The notes beneath the pieces were generated by a model. That model searched no databases. It was not told where the DNA came from and worked only from the letters and a program-made list of their open reading frames with translations. From Streptomyces sp. Isolate_45 (GTDB lineage Bacteria; Actinomycetota; Actinomycetes; Streptomycetales; Streptomycetaceae), in NCBI RefSeq assembly GCF_024721315.2, contig NZ_JANFAK020000081.1:1-38765 (forward strand): a stretch of DNA of 38,765 nt. Reading direction: 5' to 3'. The translations under genes were made by a program, and so were the position numbers. Below are positions 7,514-14,962 of this stretch, piece by piece; position 1 is the first letter of the stretch, and each line of letters opens with the position of its first letter.

Positions 7514-8263
7514 TTATCCAGCGTTTCCCGCAGCACCCTGAGAATTCAGGGAAGTAGCCCATCGGAGAATGGTCGCTCCCCCGGCAACCTTGACGGCCAC
7601 TTCTACTACTCGACCGTCGGACAGGTAGACCGTTCGAACCACCTGAGTCACGATTACCTCCCCCGCAGTAAGGCCGAGTGCAGCCTTTTCGGATTCCGTC
7701 GCGTAACGAGAGGTGACTTCTTCCAGAACGTGGTCCTGGGCGCTTCCCAGTCGCTCCGCCGCCAGCTCACGAGACCCGCCGGTGGACACGAGCGCCGTCA
7801 ATTCCGGCGTAACGGCGATCACGTAGGCCGGGTAGTACGAGCTGCTGACGTGCACTGGCACGCCGTTTCGGCTGACTACCCGGCGCCGCACGTGCACCGG
7901 CGTGCCGTGAGCCACGTCCAGACGCGGCGCTACCACTTCGTCCGCGCCGACCGTGCCGACCTCCAGAACCTGTGAGGTCTCGCCGCCGGCGAGGGCGCTT
8001 CCCGTCGACTCGTGCAGGCGCACCCGGGCCGCGATGTTGTTGCTGATGGGGCCAGCAACGATCGTTCCGACGCCAGCCTTAGGGAGGGTCAGCCCTTCCT
8101 GCTTGAGCACGCGAAACGCCCTGTTGGCAGTCGTCTGAGCCACGTTGAAGTGCTCTCCGACCTGCCGCAGCGACGGCATGGTGTCGCCCGGCCGGAGCGC
8201 TCCGTCCTGGATCTGCTTGCGGTAGTACGCGGCGATCTCTGCGTAACCGGTCGTCTCGGTCAT
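7514..8263 (-). CDS. GntR/HutC-type repressor (KorA/KorSA-like)
   Basis: A 249-residue protein. The N-terminal winged helix (about 5-70) has the GntR signature: YYRKQIQDGALRPGDTMPSL, then QVGEHFNVAQTTANRAFRVL and GLTLPKAGVGTIV. A C-terminal UTRA ligand-binding domain (about 85-235) includes HVRRRVVSRNGVPVHVSSSY and TVYLSDGRVVEV. This is the family of the Kor repressors that control transfer genes on Streptomyces plasmids, and this gene is divergent from a transfer/spread-like operon. ATG 8263 follows AAGGAAGGG. A perfect 10-bp-arm palindrome between it and the operon (8350-8377) is the probable operator, implying autoregulation. The ligand is unknown. Confidence 0.88.
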   Translation of the reverse strand: MTETTGYAEIAAYYRKQIQDGALRPGDTMPSLRQVGEHFNVAQTTANRAFRVLKQEGLTLPKAGVGTIVAGPISNNIAARVRLHESTGSALAGGETSQVLEVGTVGADEVVAPRLDVAHGTPVHVRRRVVSRNGVPVHVSSSYYPAYVIAVTPELTALVSTGGSRELAAERLGSAQDHVLEEVTSRYATESEKAALGLTAGEVIVTQVVRTVYLSDGRVVEVAVKVAGGATILRWATSLNSQGAAGNAG

Positions 8264-8342
8264 TTCGAACCCTTCCTTTGGCTAGTGCCGCACTCCCTGC
8301 GAGTGCAGCGGTGCACCTCTGAGGCTAAACCACGGAGAGTTA

Positions 8343-8377
8343 TAGCGCTACCACTAGCGCTTGCAATCGCTAGTGGT
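8343..8377. promoter_or_regulatory. Probable operator of the GntR repressor
   Basis: ACCACTAGCG (8350-8359) and CGCTAGTGGT (8368-8377) are perfect inverted arms with an 8-base spacer. TAGCGCTA (8343-8350) abuts them. The site lies 87 bases before the repressor start codon and 200 before the divergent operon. CTAGCG half-sites recur as an 11-bp-spaced pair at 11854-11870. Confidence 0.75.
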
Positions 8378-8443
8378 CTACTCTTTGGCGTGCCGACGGA
8401 CTCGCCGAGCAAGCAACGGGTGAGGCCTGTCAGCGCGCCAATC

Positions 8444-8513
8444 GACCTGCGTAAACGCCTTTTGACCTGCGCAAACGCAGACTGCCCGGCCGGTCTAGAC
8501 ACCGGCCGGGCAG
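8444..8513 (+). promoter_or_regulatory. Direct repeats and hairpin in front of the spread operon
   Basis: GACCTGCGTAAACGC (8444-8458) and GACCTGCGCAAACGC (8464-8478) repeat exactly 20 bp apart, two helical turns. CTGCCCGGCCGGT (8482-8494) then pairs perfectly with ACCGGCCGGGCAG (8501-8513). A third related copy of the direct repeat lies at 23677-23691. The repeats look like regulator binding sites; the hairpin may be an attenuator or terminator. Confidence 0.55.
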
Positions 8514-8578
8514 AGCGGCACCGGTGCATCGACACCTATGCCGCTGTCGGACCCGACGTGACTACGAGGAGTACCGAC

Positions 8579-8785
8579 GTGGTGATGGTGACAGAGGTAT
8601 TACGCAGGTGGCGGGTGCAGCACGGTGCGTGCCGCGCCGCGGTGCGGACGCGGACGGTTCTGCCGTCCGGGTTCTGCACCGCGGCGCTGACCGTTCTGGC
8701 CCCGGCGGCGCCGGAGGCGCTGGGCCTGGGCGGGGATGAACTGCGGGTGCGTGCGAGTTTGCGGGCGCTCGGAGTAGAGCTGTGA
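8579..8785 (+). CDS. 68-residue protein, first gene of spread-type operon
   Basis: GTG 8579 follows GAGGAG with 7-base spacing; ATG 8585 is an alternative. The protein begins VVMVTEVLRRWRVQHGACRA and is Arg/Ala-rich, ending in ELRVRASLRALGVEL, with no domain I recognise. Its stop overlaps the WhiB-like start (GTGA), so the two are translationally coupled. Five genes in a row overlap this way, from 8579 to 11823, and should be co-expressed under the GntR repressor. A small cytoplasmic accessory protein. Confidence 0.65.
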   Translation: MVMVTEVLRRWRVQHGACRAAVRTRTVLPSGFCTAALTVLAPAAPEALGLGGDELRVRASLRALGVEL

Positions 8786-9168
8786 GCGCCGTACGCGGGG
8801 TGGCCCCGCAGTCGGCGGTACGGCTGACGGACTGGCTCGACCGGCTGTGGGAGTACGAGGACCTGGCCCCCGTTCTGGCCGTACGCCGGGAGCGGTCGGG
8901 CGGGCCGGCCTGCGTGAACACGGACCCCGAGCTGTTCTTTCCCCAGCCCTGGGAGGTCACGCCGGTTGAGCGGAAGGCGTCGCCGGCCGAGCGGGAGGCG
9001 CTGGCGGTGTGCGCCGGGTGCCCGTGCCCGGTGCAGTCCTGGTGCCTGGCACAGGACCTGGACCAGTCCTCCACCGCGTCGGTGATCATCGGGGTGCGGG
9101 GCGGGTTGCGCCAGTCGGAGCGTCGGGCGCTTCACCGGCTGCTGCGTGCGGGTCGGGGGACGTCATGA
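8782..9168 (+). CDS. WhiB-like (Wbl) iron-sulfur regulator
   Basis: A 128-residue protein with the Wbl pattern: ACVNTDPELFF around Cys44, then CAGCPCPVQSWC (Cys77, 80, 82, 88), followed by the turn segment IIGVRGGLRQSERRAL. Wbl proteins bind a 4Fe-4S cluster with four cysteines and act as transcription factors with sigma factors. Two oddities: there are five candidate cysteines because of an inserted Pro-Cys, and the canonical GVWGG turn reads GVRGG. It overlaps both neighbours by four bases, so it is an integral member of the operon. It may regulate transfer or entry timing. Confidence 0.85.
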   Translation: MSAVRGVAPQSAVRLTDWLDRLWEYEDLAPVLAVRRERSGGPACVNTDPELFFPQPWEVTPVERKASPAEREALAVCAGCPCPVQSWCLAQDLDQSSTASVIIGVRGGLRQSERRALHRLLRAGRGTS

Positions 9169-10109
9169 CGGTGGACGCGGGCCGTGACTGGCTGGAGCAG
9201 CTGCTGTCCGGCGAGTGGGAGGTCGACGACGACGCCTCGCAGGCGGACGTCCCCGAGAGGGCCGAGCCGGTCGAGCCGGTGTCCGATCCGGCGGCTCGGG
9301 CGCGCCGGCGGCGGGTGCGGCGGCGGGTGCGCCGCAGGGTCCCGGCGGCGGCCGCTCCGGTGGAGGCGGCCGAGACCGACAGCGAGCAGGACGTCGGCCT
9401 GGTGCACGACGACGACGAGTTAAACGACAACTCGGACGGCGACGACGTCGAGCGGAACGTCGAGCCGCGGCGCTGGTGGTCGTTGAAGCCCGACCCGGAT
9501 GGGTCGGACACGGGCGCGGACGATTCGGCTACAGCTGGCGCGGGGGGCGGTTCGGCCGCCCCGGCCGCGTCCGCCGCAGCAACCGCGGCGCCGGCGTCGG
9601 TGGCGGGTCCGGTGCGCCGGGTCGCGGCTTCCCGGTGGGGGTGGCTGGCCTACCACGGCAGCGCCGCCGCCGTCGGACACAGCGCCCTGGTCGCCGCGAC
9701 CGGCGACCAACTCGGCGGGGCCACGTGGTTGGGGGCCGCGATGCTCTCCGTCGTCCCCGTCACCACGGCCGCCGTCGCGTGCTGCGCCGGCTGGGTGGGC
9801 TGGCGACTCGGTCGGATGCTGCGCCCGTACCTGCCGTTCGGTGGGCTGGCCGCGCCGGCCGGGCTGATCGGCGGGCTGGCCTGGGGCCAGGGCACCGCCG
9901 GCCCGGTAGCGGACATCTACGCGTGGGCCGCGCCGTGGCCCGTGCTCGTCGCCCCGCTGGCCCTGGCCGCTCTGGCTGGCTCCGGCGCCTGGGTGCTCCT
10001 GGACCAGCGGGTCCGTCACCTGCCCCTCCCGGCCCGGTGGGCCGCGCACATCCCCCTCGCCACTGTCGCCCTGTCGGCGGCCCTCTATGCCCCTGGAGCC
10101 CTGCTGTGA
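9165..10109 (+). CDS. Membrane protein of the spread-type operon
   Basis: A 314-residue protein starting MTVDAGRDWLEQLLSGEWEV at the ATGA overlap with the Wbl gene. Residues 1-155 are hydrophilic and acidic, with an Arg-rich patch (about 46-60) and a Ser/Ala-rich linker. Residues about 160-314 hold several hydrophobic helices (AAVGHSALVAATG, LSVVPVTTAAVACCAGWVGW, LVAPLALAALAGSGAWVLL, LATVALSAALYAPGALL). Membrane proteins with large hydrophilic heads are typical of Spd (spread) proteins in Streptomyces plasmids, but I recognise no specific family. Confidence 0.75.
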   Translation: MTVDAGRDWLEQLLSGEWEVDDDASQADVPERAEPVEPVSDPAARARRRRVRRRVRRRVPAAAAPVEAAETDSEQDVGLVHDDDELNDNSDGDDVERNVEPRRWWSLKPDPDGSDTGADDSATAGAGGGSAAPAASAAATAAPASVAGPVRRVAASRWGWLAYHGSAAAVGHSALVAATGDQLGGATWLGAAMLSVVPVTTAAVACCAGWVGWRLGRMLRPYLPFGGLAAPAGLIGGLAWGQGTAGPVADIYAWAAPWPVLVAPLALAALAGSGAWVLLDQRVRHLPLPARWAAHIPLATVALSAALYAPGALL

Positions 10110-10579
10110 GCGCCCTGACCCACATTCAGACCATCGCTACGGACGTCGTCCTGGCCGCCGGGGGCGGGTCCCTCCTCGGCAGCGTCGGGGTCAGCGGTCT
10201 CGCCTTCGCTGTCGGATTCCTGCTGTTCAGCGGGCTGCGTGGCAGTGACCGCGTGAAGTTGGATCGGGACAAGGCGGGTGTGCTCGGCATGGTGTTCAGC
10301 ACGCTTTCCGCCTCCGCCTCCGGGATGTGGGGCAGCCTCGCCGCCGGTGCGGCCGAGGTCCCCCGAGGCCTCATGGAGGGCCTCTCGTTCGGGTCGTTCG
10401 GCCTCGGCGCCGTCGCCCTCGGAAGCTGCCTGATGATCTTCATCCCGAAGTGGAAGAAGATGTGGGTGCCCGCTTTCCTGGGTATCGGCGCCGGCTGGAC
10501 GTTCGCGGGCGCCGGGGGGATCTGGGCGCTCGGGACCACGCTCGTCACGACCATGGCGACCAAGCTGGGCGGCATGTGA
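10106..10579 (+). CDS. Polytopic membrane protein of the spread-type operon
   Basis: A 157-residue protein starting at GTG 10106 (GTGA overlap with the previous stop). Four hydrophobic segments are visible: VVLAAGGGSLLGSVGVSGLA with FAVGFLLF, a Gly/Ala/Ser-rich stretch near SASASGMWGSLAAGA, FGLGAVALGSCLMIFI, and VPAFLGIGAGWTFAGAGGIW. Short basic loops (RGSDRVKLDRDK, PKWKKMW) lie between them. It probably acts with its operon partners in the membrane. No catalytic motif is seen. Confidence 0.72.
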   Translation: MSALTHIQTIATDVVLAAGGGSLLGSVGVSGLAFAVGFLLFSGLRGSDRVKLDRDKAGVLGMVFSTLSASASGMWGSLAAGAAEVPRGLMEGLSFGSFGLGAVALGSCLMIFIPKWKKMWVPAFLGIGAGWTFAGAGGIWALGTTLVTTMATKLGGM

Positions 10580-11823
10580 TGGCCGCTCAGCGCACTCGGG
10601 CCCTGCGGGGCGTGGCGGGTGAGGTGCGGGCCGTCGGAACCGGCATGGGCCCGGTGTGGGTGGTGCTGGCCCGGGGATCGTGGGCGCTGATAGGCCTTGG
10701 GTGCCGGTGCCTGGGGCGGCTTGCCGGCGGCATCTGGACGGCGGTGTCCCTGGATCCGACCCGGGAGGCCGAGGCCCGCGCTAAGGCCGTCGCGGCCGTC
10801 GAGGCGCGGCAGAAGAAGCGCGCCGCCGCGAAGGCTGCGGCCGCGAAGAAGGCGCCGAAGGCGGCCGACCTGGACGAGGACCTGGCCGACGAGGACGAGG
10901 ACGACGACCCGGCCGAGGAGGAGTCGAAGGTCGTGTTGTCCGCGAAGGCGGAGTTGGCCATCCGGGCGGCGGCGGCCCGGTCCTTGCCGGAGTCCCTGGC
11001 CCTGCTGGGGCTTGGCGGCGGAGTCGCCACCGTCGGCGCGGCCGTCCTCGTACGGGTCGCGGCCGGTCCGGCGGCCGACTGGGCCGGCCAGGTCTGGGAG
11101 TCCTGGGCCGGTTTGATCACCACCGGCGTTCTCGCGGCCTGGGTCACCGGCGCTCTCGCGGCCGGCCCCTCCCTCAAGGAGGCCGCGGCGATCCAGGCCG
11201 CCCGCCGGGCCGCGAAGAAGGGCCGGCACCAGGAGGTCGAGGATTCGGCGGAGCAGGACGACCAGGACCAGGGGGAGGACCGGGACCAGGAGGAGGCCGA
11301 GGAGGTCGAGGAGGAGGACCGGGCCGAGGAGGAGTTGGACGCGGGGACGGCGCTGCTGTTGCACGTGCTGCGGGCGCTGTCCGACGCCGAGGCCGCCCGG
11401 CGGGCCGGCGTGCACCTGGACGTCGTGCTGGTGACCGCCGCCGAGGCCGGGTTGCTGCCGGCCGGTACGGAGGTGGGGGAGCTCCGCCGTTGGGTGGAGT
11501 CCTGCGGCCTGCCCACCAAGGAAATCGGGATGCGGATCGATGGCCGGACGGTGACCCGCGTGGGGGTGCGCGTGGACGCGGTGACCGAGGTCCTCGGCAT
11601 GGCCCCGGGAGCCCTGCTGCTGGCCCGCTCCGAGGCCGCTGTCCGAGCCCCGGGGGAGACCCCCGCCGCGGCCGCCCCCAGCACCCCCGTCGAGGCCCCC
11701 GAGCCGGCCCCCGTGGAGGCGCCCGCACCGGCCGTCCTGCGGCTGATTCCGGGGGGTCGTCAGGACCCCGGCCAGAACCCCTCCCCGGCCCTACCCCCGA
11801 CCCTCTCCCAGGGAGCCCGCTAG
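10579..11823 (+). CDS. Membrane protein with charged coiled segments
   Basis: A 414-residue protein starting at ATG 10579, overlapping the previous TGA by one base. A hydrophobic segment near the N-terminus (VWVVLARGSWALIGLGCRCL) precedes a Lys/Ala helix and an acidic run (about 95-120). Two central hydrophobic helices (about 140-160 and 175-195) and a second very acidic Glu/Asp run (about 220-255) follow. A C-terminal globular part (about 255-370) contains LPTKEIGMRIDGRTVTRVGV, then a Pro/Ala-rich tail. Last of five overlapping genes. A structural spread/transfer role is inferred from context only. Confidence 0.72.
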   Translation: MAAQRTRALRGVAGEVRAVGTGMGPVWVVLARGSWALIGLGCRCLGRLAGGIWTAVSLDPTREAEARAKAVAAVEARQKKRAAAKAAAAKKAPKAADLDEDLADEDEDDDPAEEESKVVLSAKAELAIRAAAARSLPESLALLGLGGGVATVGAAVLVRVAAGPAADWAGQVWESWAGLITTGVLAAWVTGALAAGPSLKEAAAIQAARRAAKKGRHQEVEDSAEQDDQDQGEDRDQEEAEEVEEEDRAEEELDAGTALLLHVLRALSDAEAARRAGVHLDVVLVTAAEAGLLPAGTEVGELRRWVESCGLPTKEIGMRIDGRTVTRVGVRVDAVTEVLGMAPGALLLARSEAAVRAPGETPAAAAPSTPVEAPEPAPVEAPAPAVLRLIPGGRQDPGQNPSPALPPTLSQGAR

Positions 11824-11853
11824 GCAGGCCTATCAGCCATGTGACCTGCGGTT

Positions 11854-11896
11854 CTAGCGCACACCTAGCGGCCCCTGACGGCCCCTGGCGGGGGCC
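11854..11896. promoter_or_regulatory. CTAGCG half-sites and short GC hairpin
   Basis: CTAGCG occurs at 11854-11859 and 11865-11870, sharing the half-site of the GntR operator at 8350-8377. GGCCCC/GGGGCC arms (about 11880-11896) follow. TTGACA at about 11909 could be a -35 for the next small genes. Together this may be a second promoter controlled by the same repressor. Confidence 0.4.
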
Positions 11897-12044
11897 CTGA
11901 CGCCCTTGCTTGACACCCATGACACCGGCCCCCGAGAGGGGCCGGGAGCACCAAAACAGGACACCCGGGACGGCCGACTTTCTTGGCAGTTGGGCGGCCG
12001 CCCCGGGCACACCATCCCGCTTTCACGGAACAGGAGTTCCCATC

Positions 12045-12200
12045 ATGGCATTGCGCCAGCCGACCCCGGCCCCCGACGACCCCCGACTGTCCGGGCACGA
12101 GACGACCTACCAGGCTTCCCGCGGCGGGCACTACCCGCCGCCGCCCGCCCCCGCCCCGGCCAACGGCTCCGACTCGCGGTCGACGGGGAGCCGGCGGTGA
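12045..12200 (+). CDS. 51-residue small protein
   Basis: ATG 12045 follows AGGAG at 7-base spacing. The protein is Pro-rich and hydrophilic (MALRQPTPAPDDPRLSGHET, ending SRSTGSRR), with no membrane segment or motif. Its stop overlaps the next GTG by four bases, starting a second run of overlapping small genes (12045-12474). Hypothetical; coding is supported by the binding site and coupling. Confidence 0.6.
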   Translation: MALRQPTPAPDDPRLSGHETTYQASRGGHYPPPPAPAPANGSDSRSTGSRR

Positions 12201-12325
12201 GCCGGGCGACCGCGCCCCGCTGCCACGGCCGCCGCATGAAGGCCGACAAGGCGGGCCGGGAGTTCCGGTGCCCGCGCTGCGGAGCCTGGACCGTCCGCCT
12301 CCTCGCCCTCGGTGGTGCCCGATGA
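12197..12325 (+). CDS. 42-residue zinc-ribbon-like protein
   Basis: GTG 12197 overlaps the previous stop. The short protein has CHGRRMKADKAGREFRCPRC, meaning one Cys-His pair and one CPxC-type pair about 16 residues apart, which fits a single zinc ribbon. Its TGA overlaps the next ATG. Mini zinc-ribbon proteins of this kind are frequent in Streptomyces plasmid transfer regions; the role is unknown. Confidence 0.65.
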   Translation: MSRATAPRCHGRRMKADKAGREFRCPRCGAWTVRLLALGGAR

Positions 12326-12474
12326 GCGCCGAGATGCAGGCCGCCGCGGCGCAGGCCGCCACCCAGGCCGAGGCCGCTCGGATCGCGGCCGAGGCGGCCG
12401 CAGAGGCCGCCCGCTCCGCGTCGGAGGCGGCCGCCGCCCTGGCCGCGAACATCGCGGCCCACCTCAGCCGCTGA
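12322..12474 (+). CDS. 50-residue Ala/Glu-rich helical protein
   Basis: ATG 12322 overlaps the previous stop (ATGA). Almost the whole protein is an Ala-rich amphipathic helix (MSAEMQAAAAQAATQAEAAR onward), likely a short coiled coil, resembling the long Ala/Glu coil of the DUF2637 protein encoded downstream. It might pack against that protein; this is inference from composition and proximity only. Confidence 0.6.
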   Translation: MSAEMQAAAAQAATQAEAARIAAEAAAEAARSASEAAAALAANIAAHLSR

Positions 12475-12590
12475 CGGACCGCCGTACCCGGGCGGAGGCG
12501 CACCCCGAAGGGGCATCGCCACGGCCCACCCCCGCCACCGCCCCGGGCCGGACCGCAACGGCCGCCCGGGGCCCGCTGGAAGGACTCCTC

Positions 12591-12842
12591 ATGGACCCGC
12601 TCGACATCGAGACCCTCACCCCCGACGATCTGGCAGCGATGGCCGTCGACTTCGAGGCCGCGGCAGCCTTGGCGGACGACGCCGCGTGCGACGGCCTGAC
12701 CGCCGCCGCCGATCCGGCCGAGTCGCCGGCTGCCCGTGCCCTGGCCCGCCGCTGTGCCGCGATCGCCCGCCGGCACGCCGCCGACTACCGGGCTGAGGCG
12801 GCCGTCCTGCGCTCCGGCCACCTGCCCGACTCCTGGGTCTGA
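12591..12842 (+). CDS. 83-residue acidic helical protein
   Basis: ATG 12591 follows GGAAGGA at 6-base spacing. The protein begins MDPLDIETLTPDDLAAMAVD and continues as Ala-rich helices with an Arg-rich segment (ARALARRCAAIARRHAADYR). No membrane helix or named domain. It lies between the small overlapping genes and the DUF2637 gene on the same strand, so it is probably part of the same transfer/spread unit. Confidence 0.65.
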   Translation: MDPLDIETLTPDDLAAMAVDFEAAAALADDAACDGLTAAADPAESPAARALARRCAAIARRHAADYRAEAAVLRSGHLPDSWV

Positions 12843-13019
12843 CGCACCCGTTGCCGCCCTGTTGGCTCCGGTCGCCTTTTGCTCCGCGGCGGCTTCTGAC
12901 CGCCCGCATGACACGCGGAAGAGCACCCCGGGCACCATGGGGCATCGCCACCGCGGCACCAGCGCCACCCTCCGGGCGGGACTCCGGTCCCGCCCGGCCC
13001 CCTCAAGAGAAGGAGAGAC

Positions 13020-14705
13020 ATGACGACCACCATCGAGCCGGGGACCGTACCGGCCTCGGTGACGGGCCCGGCCGCGCCGGTGTCCGCTCCGCCCGCTTCC
13101 GGGGAACCGGATCCCGTTCCGGGGAGCCGGGACGCGGCTCCGGTGACGGCGCCCGACGCTCCGCCCGCCCCGAAGGACCGCTCCGCCGCCGCGATGCGCG
13201 CGGTCGTGATCGGCTCCGCCCTCGGCGGTCTGGTGATCGCCTCCATCGGGTTCGCCGGCTCCTACACCGCCGTCCGCGCGCTGGCCGAGGCGAAGGGATT
13301 CGGCGCGGTGGCGCCCTGGTTCCCGATCGGCGTGGACGCGGGAATCGTGGTCATGTACGGCTTGGACCTGGTCCTGGCCTGGAGGCGCACCCCCAAGCCG
13401 GCCCTTCGGTTCATCGCGCATCTGCTCACGTTCGCGACGATCGCCTTCAACGCCGTCTCGGGGGAGAAGGGGATCCTGGAGGATCCGGTCGCGGCCGGGA
13501 TGCACGCGGTGATGCCGGTCCTGTTCGTGGCCACGGTCGAAGCGGCCCGCCACATGGTCATCAGGACCGTCCGAGTCCGCCTGGGCATCGCCTCCGACAC
13601 GGTGCCCCTCCACCGCTGGCTGCTGGCCCCGTGGTCGGCCTGGACCCTGTTCCGGCGCATGAAGCTGTGGGGTATCACCTCATATGCGCAGATGGTGGCC
13701 ATGGAGAAGGACCGCACCGTCTACCGCGCCTGGCTCCAGCACCAGCACGGCCGCGGCTGGAAGAAGAAGGCCGGCGCCGAGGCGCTGCTCCCCTTCACGA
13801 TGGCCCCCTTTGGCCTCAGCGTGGACGAGGCCCTGGCTCTGCCTCAGGACCAGAAGGACGCCGAGGCGGCCCGGAAGGCCACGGAGGCGGCCGCCCGGAT
13901 CACGGCCGCCGAGCGCGAGGAGCAGCGGATCCTCGAGGAGGAGGAGCGCCAGGCGGCCGCGAAGGTGCGGCGTCTGGAGATCGGCGCCACGGTGGCCAAG
14001 GCGGAGCACCGGATCGGCGCGGAGACCACCGCGGCCGGAGCGGAGGCCCGCGCGGCCGAAGCGACCGCGCGGGCCGAGGCCGAGGCCGCCGAGGTGACCG
14101 CGAAGGCGGAAGCGCAGGCCGCCGCGCACGCGGCGCAGCTCGCGGCGGAGGCCTCCCGCCGCCAGGCGGAGCGCGCGGTCACCGAGGCGGAGCGCACCGC
14201 CGAGCGTGACGCGCAGGCCGAACGGAGCGCCGTCGAGGCCGACGCACTGGCCCGCGCGGAGGCGGTCCGGCTGAGCGCGGCGGAGGACCGCCGGAAGACC
14301 GCGACCGCCACGGCGGAGGCCGAGGCGAAGGAGCGGAAGGCCGCCGAGGACCGCCGGGCGACCGCCGAGGCCGACCGGATCGCGAAGGAGGCGCGTGCCG
14401 ACGCGGCGGAGGCGGCCAAGCGGGAGGCGGAGGCCGCTCGTAGCGCCGCCGTCGAGCGGGAGCGCACGGCCCGTGCCGAGCTGGCCGCCCGGGAAGCCGA
14501 GGACGCCGCCCGACTGTCCACGCGTGAGCGGGCGGAGCGCAGGGTGGCCCGGATGATCCTCGCCGCCGGCGGCGACAAGGACGCCGTCCCCCTCGCCGAC
14601 ATCGAGGCCGAGCTGAACGTGGGCCGCACGGTGGCGAGCGAGCGCCGGCAGGCCGCCGCCGAACTGATCGCCTCCGGCTACGGCCGGGAACTCCCGCAGG
14701 GGTGA
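13020..14705 (+). CDS. DUF2637-type membrane protein (spread protein) with long coiled coil
   Basis: A 561-residue protein. After a Pro/Ala-rich start, residues about 58-185 hold four hydrophobic helices with DUF2637 features (GFAGSYTAVRALAEAKGFGA, then APWFPIGVDAGIVVMYGLDL, FIAHLLTFATIAFNAVSG, HAVMPVLFVATVEAARHMVI). An Ala/Glu/Arg coiled coil of roughly 230 residues (about 280-505) follows, then a C-terminal HTH-like segment (ADIEAELNVGRTVASERRQA). DUF2637 proteins are common in Streptomyces conjugative elements and are often called SpdB-like. ATG 13020 follows AGAAGGAGA. A strong terminator follows. The DNA-binding end may link membrane and plasmid. Confidence 0.85.
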   Translation: MTTTIEPGTVPASVTGPAAPVSAPPASGEPDPVPGSRDAAPVTAPDAPPAPKDRSAAAMRAVVIGSALGGLVIASIGFAGSYTAVRALAEAKGFGAVAPWFPIGVDAGIVVMYGLDLVLAWRRTPKPALRFIAHLLTFATIAFNAVSGEKGILEDPVAAGMHAVMPVLFVATVEAARHMVIRTVRVRLGIASDTVPLHRWLLAPWSAWTLFRRMKLWGITSYAQMVAMEKDRTVYRAWLQHQHGRGWKKKAGAEALLPFTMAPFGLSVDEALALPQDQKDAEAARKATEAAARITAAEREEQRILEEEERQAAAKVRRLEIGATVAKAEHRIGAETTAAGAEARAAEATARAEAEAAEVTAKAEAQAAAHAAQLAAEASRRQAERAVTEAERTAERDAQAERSAVEADALARAEAVRLSAAEDRRKTATATAEAEAKERKAAEDRRATAEADRIAKEARADAAEAAKREAEAARSAAVERERTARAELAAREAEDAARLSTRERAERRVARMILAAGGDKDAVPLADIEAELNVGRTVASERRQAAAELIASGYGRELPQG

Positions 14706-14726
14706 CGGCCAGGTAGAACGAACAGC

Positions 14727-14759
14727 GGGGCCCGCGACGCTCGAATCGTCGCGGGCCCC
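14727..14759 (+). terminator. Strong hairpin terminator
   Basis: GGGGCCCGCGACG (14727-14739) pairs perfectly over 13 bp with CGTCGCGGGCCCC (14747-14759), 7-base loop, 21 bases after the DUF2637 stop. It separates the spread region from the partition genes. From 14760 to 14962 I see only small GAGCCC/GGGCTC arms. Confidence 0.85.
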
Positions 14760-14962
14760 CACCCATTTTCCACCCCGCGCCGGAAGCTCCCGGCCAGAGG
14801 TCTCGGATCCCAACTCCGACGCGGGCGAGGGGGATTCGGGTGAGCCCGATCCGGGGCTCAGACATGGGTGTCGAATCGCAGCGGAAGCGCCGCGTGACAG
14901 CGAGAGCGTTTCGAGCACCCGGGCGGGCATCCGGCCTGCCCATCGACGTTACGCTGCCGCTC

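Noticed and set aside
11865..13613. Long minus-strand frame (582 aa) opposite the small genes and the DUF2637 gene
   Set aside because: Antisense to genes with good binding sites and overlaps; the frame is open only because of GC-rich codon bias.
13680..14930. 416-aa minus-strand frame opposite the DUF2637 coiled coil
   Set aside because: Shadow of the Ala/Glu repeat; no start signal and no plausible protein character.
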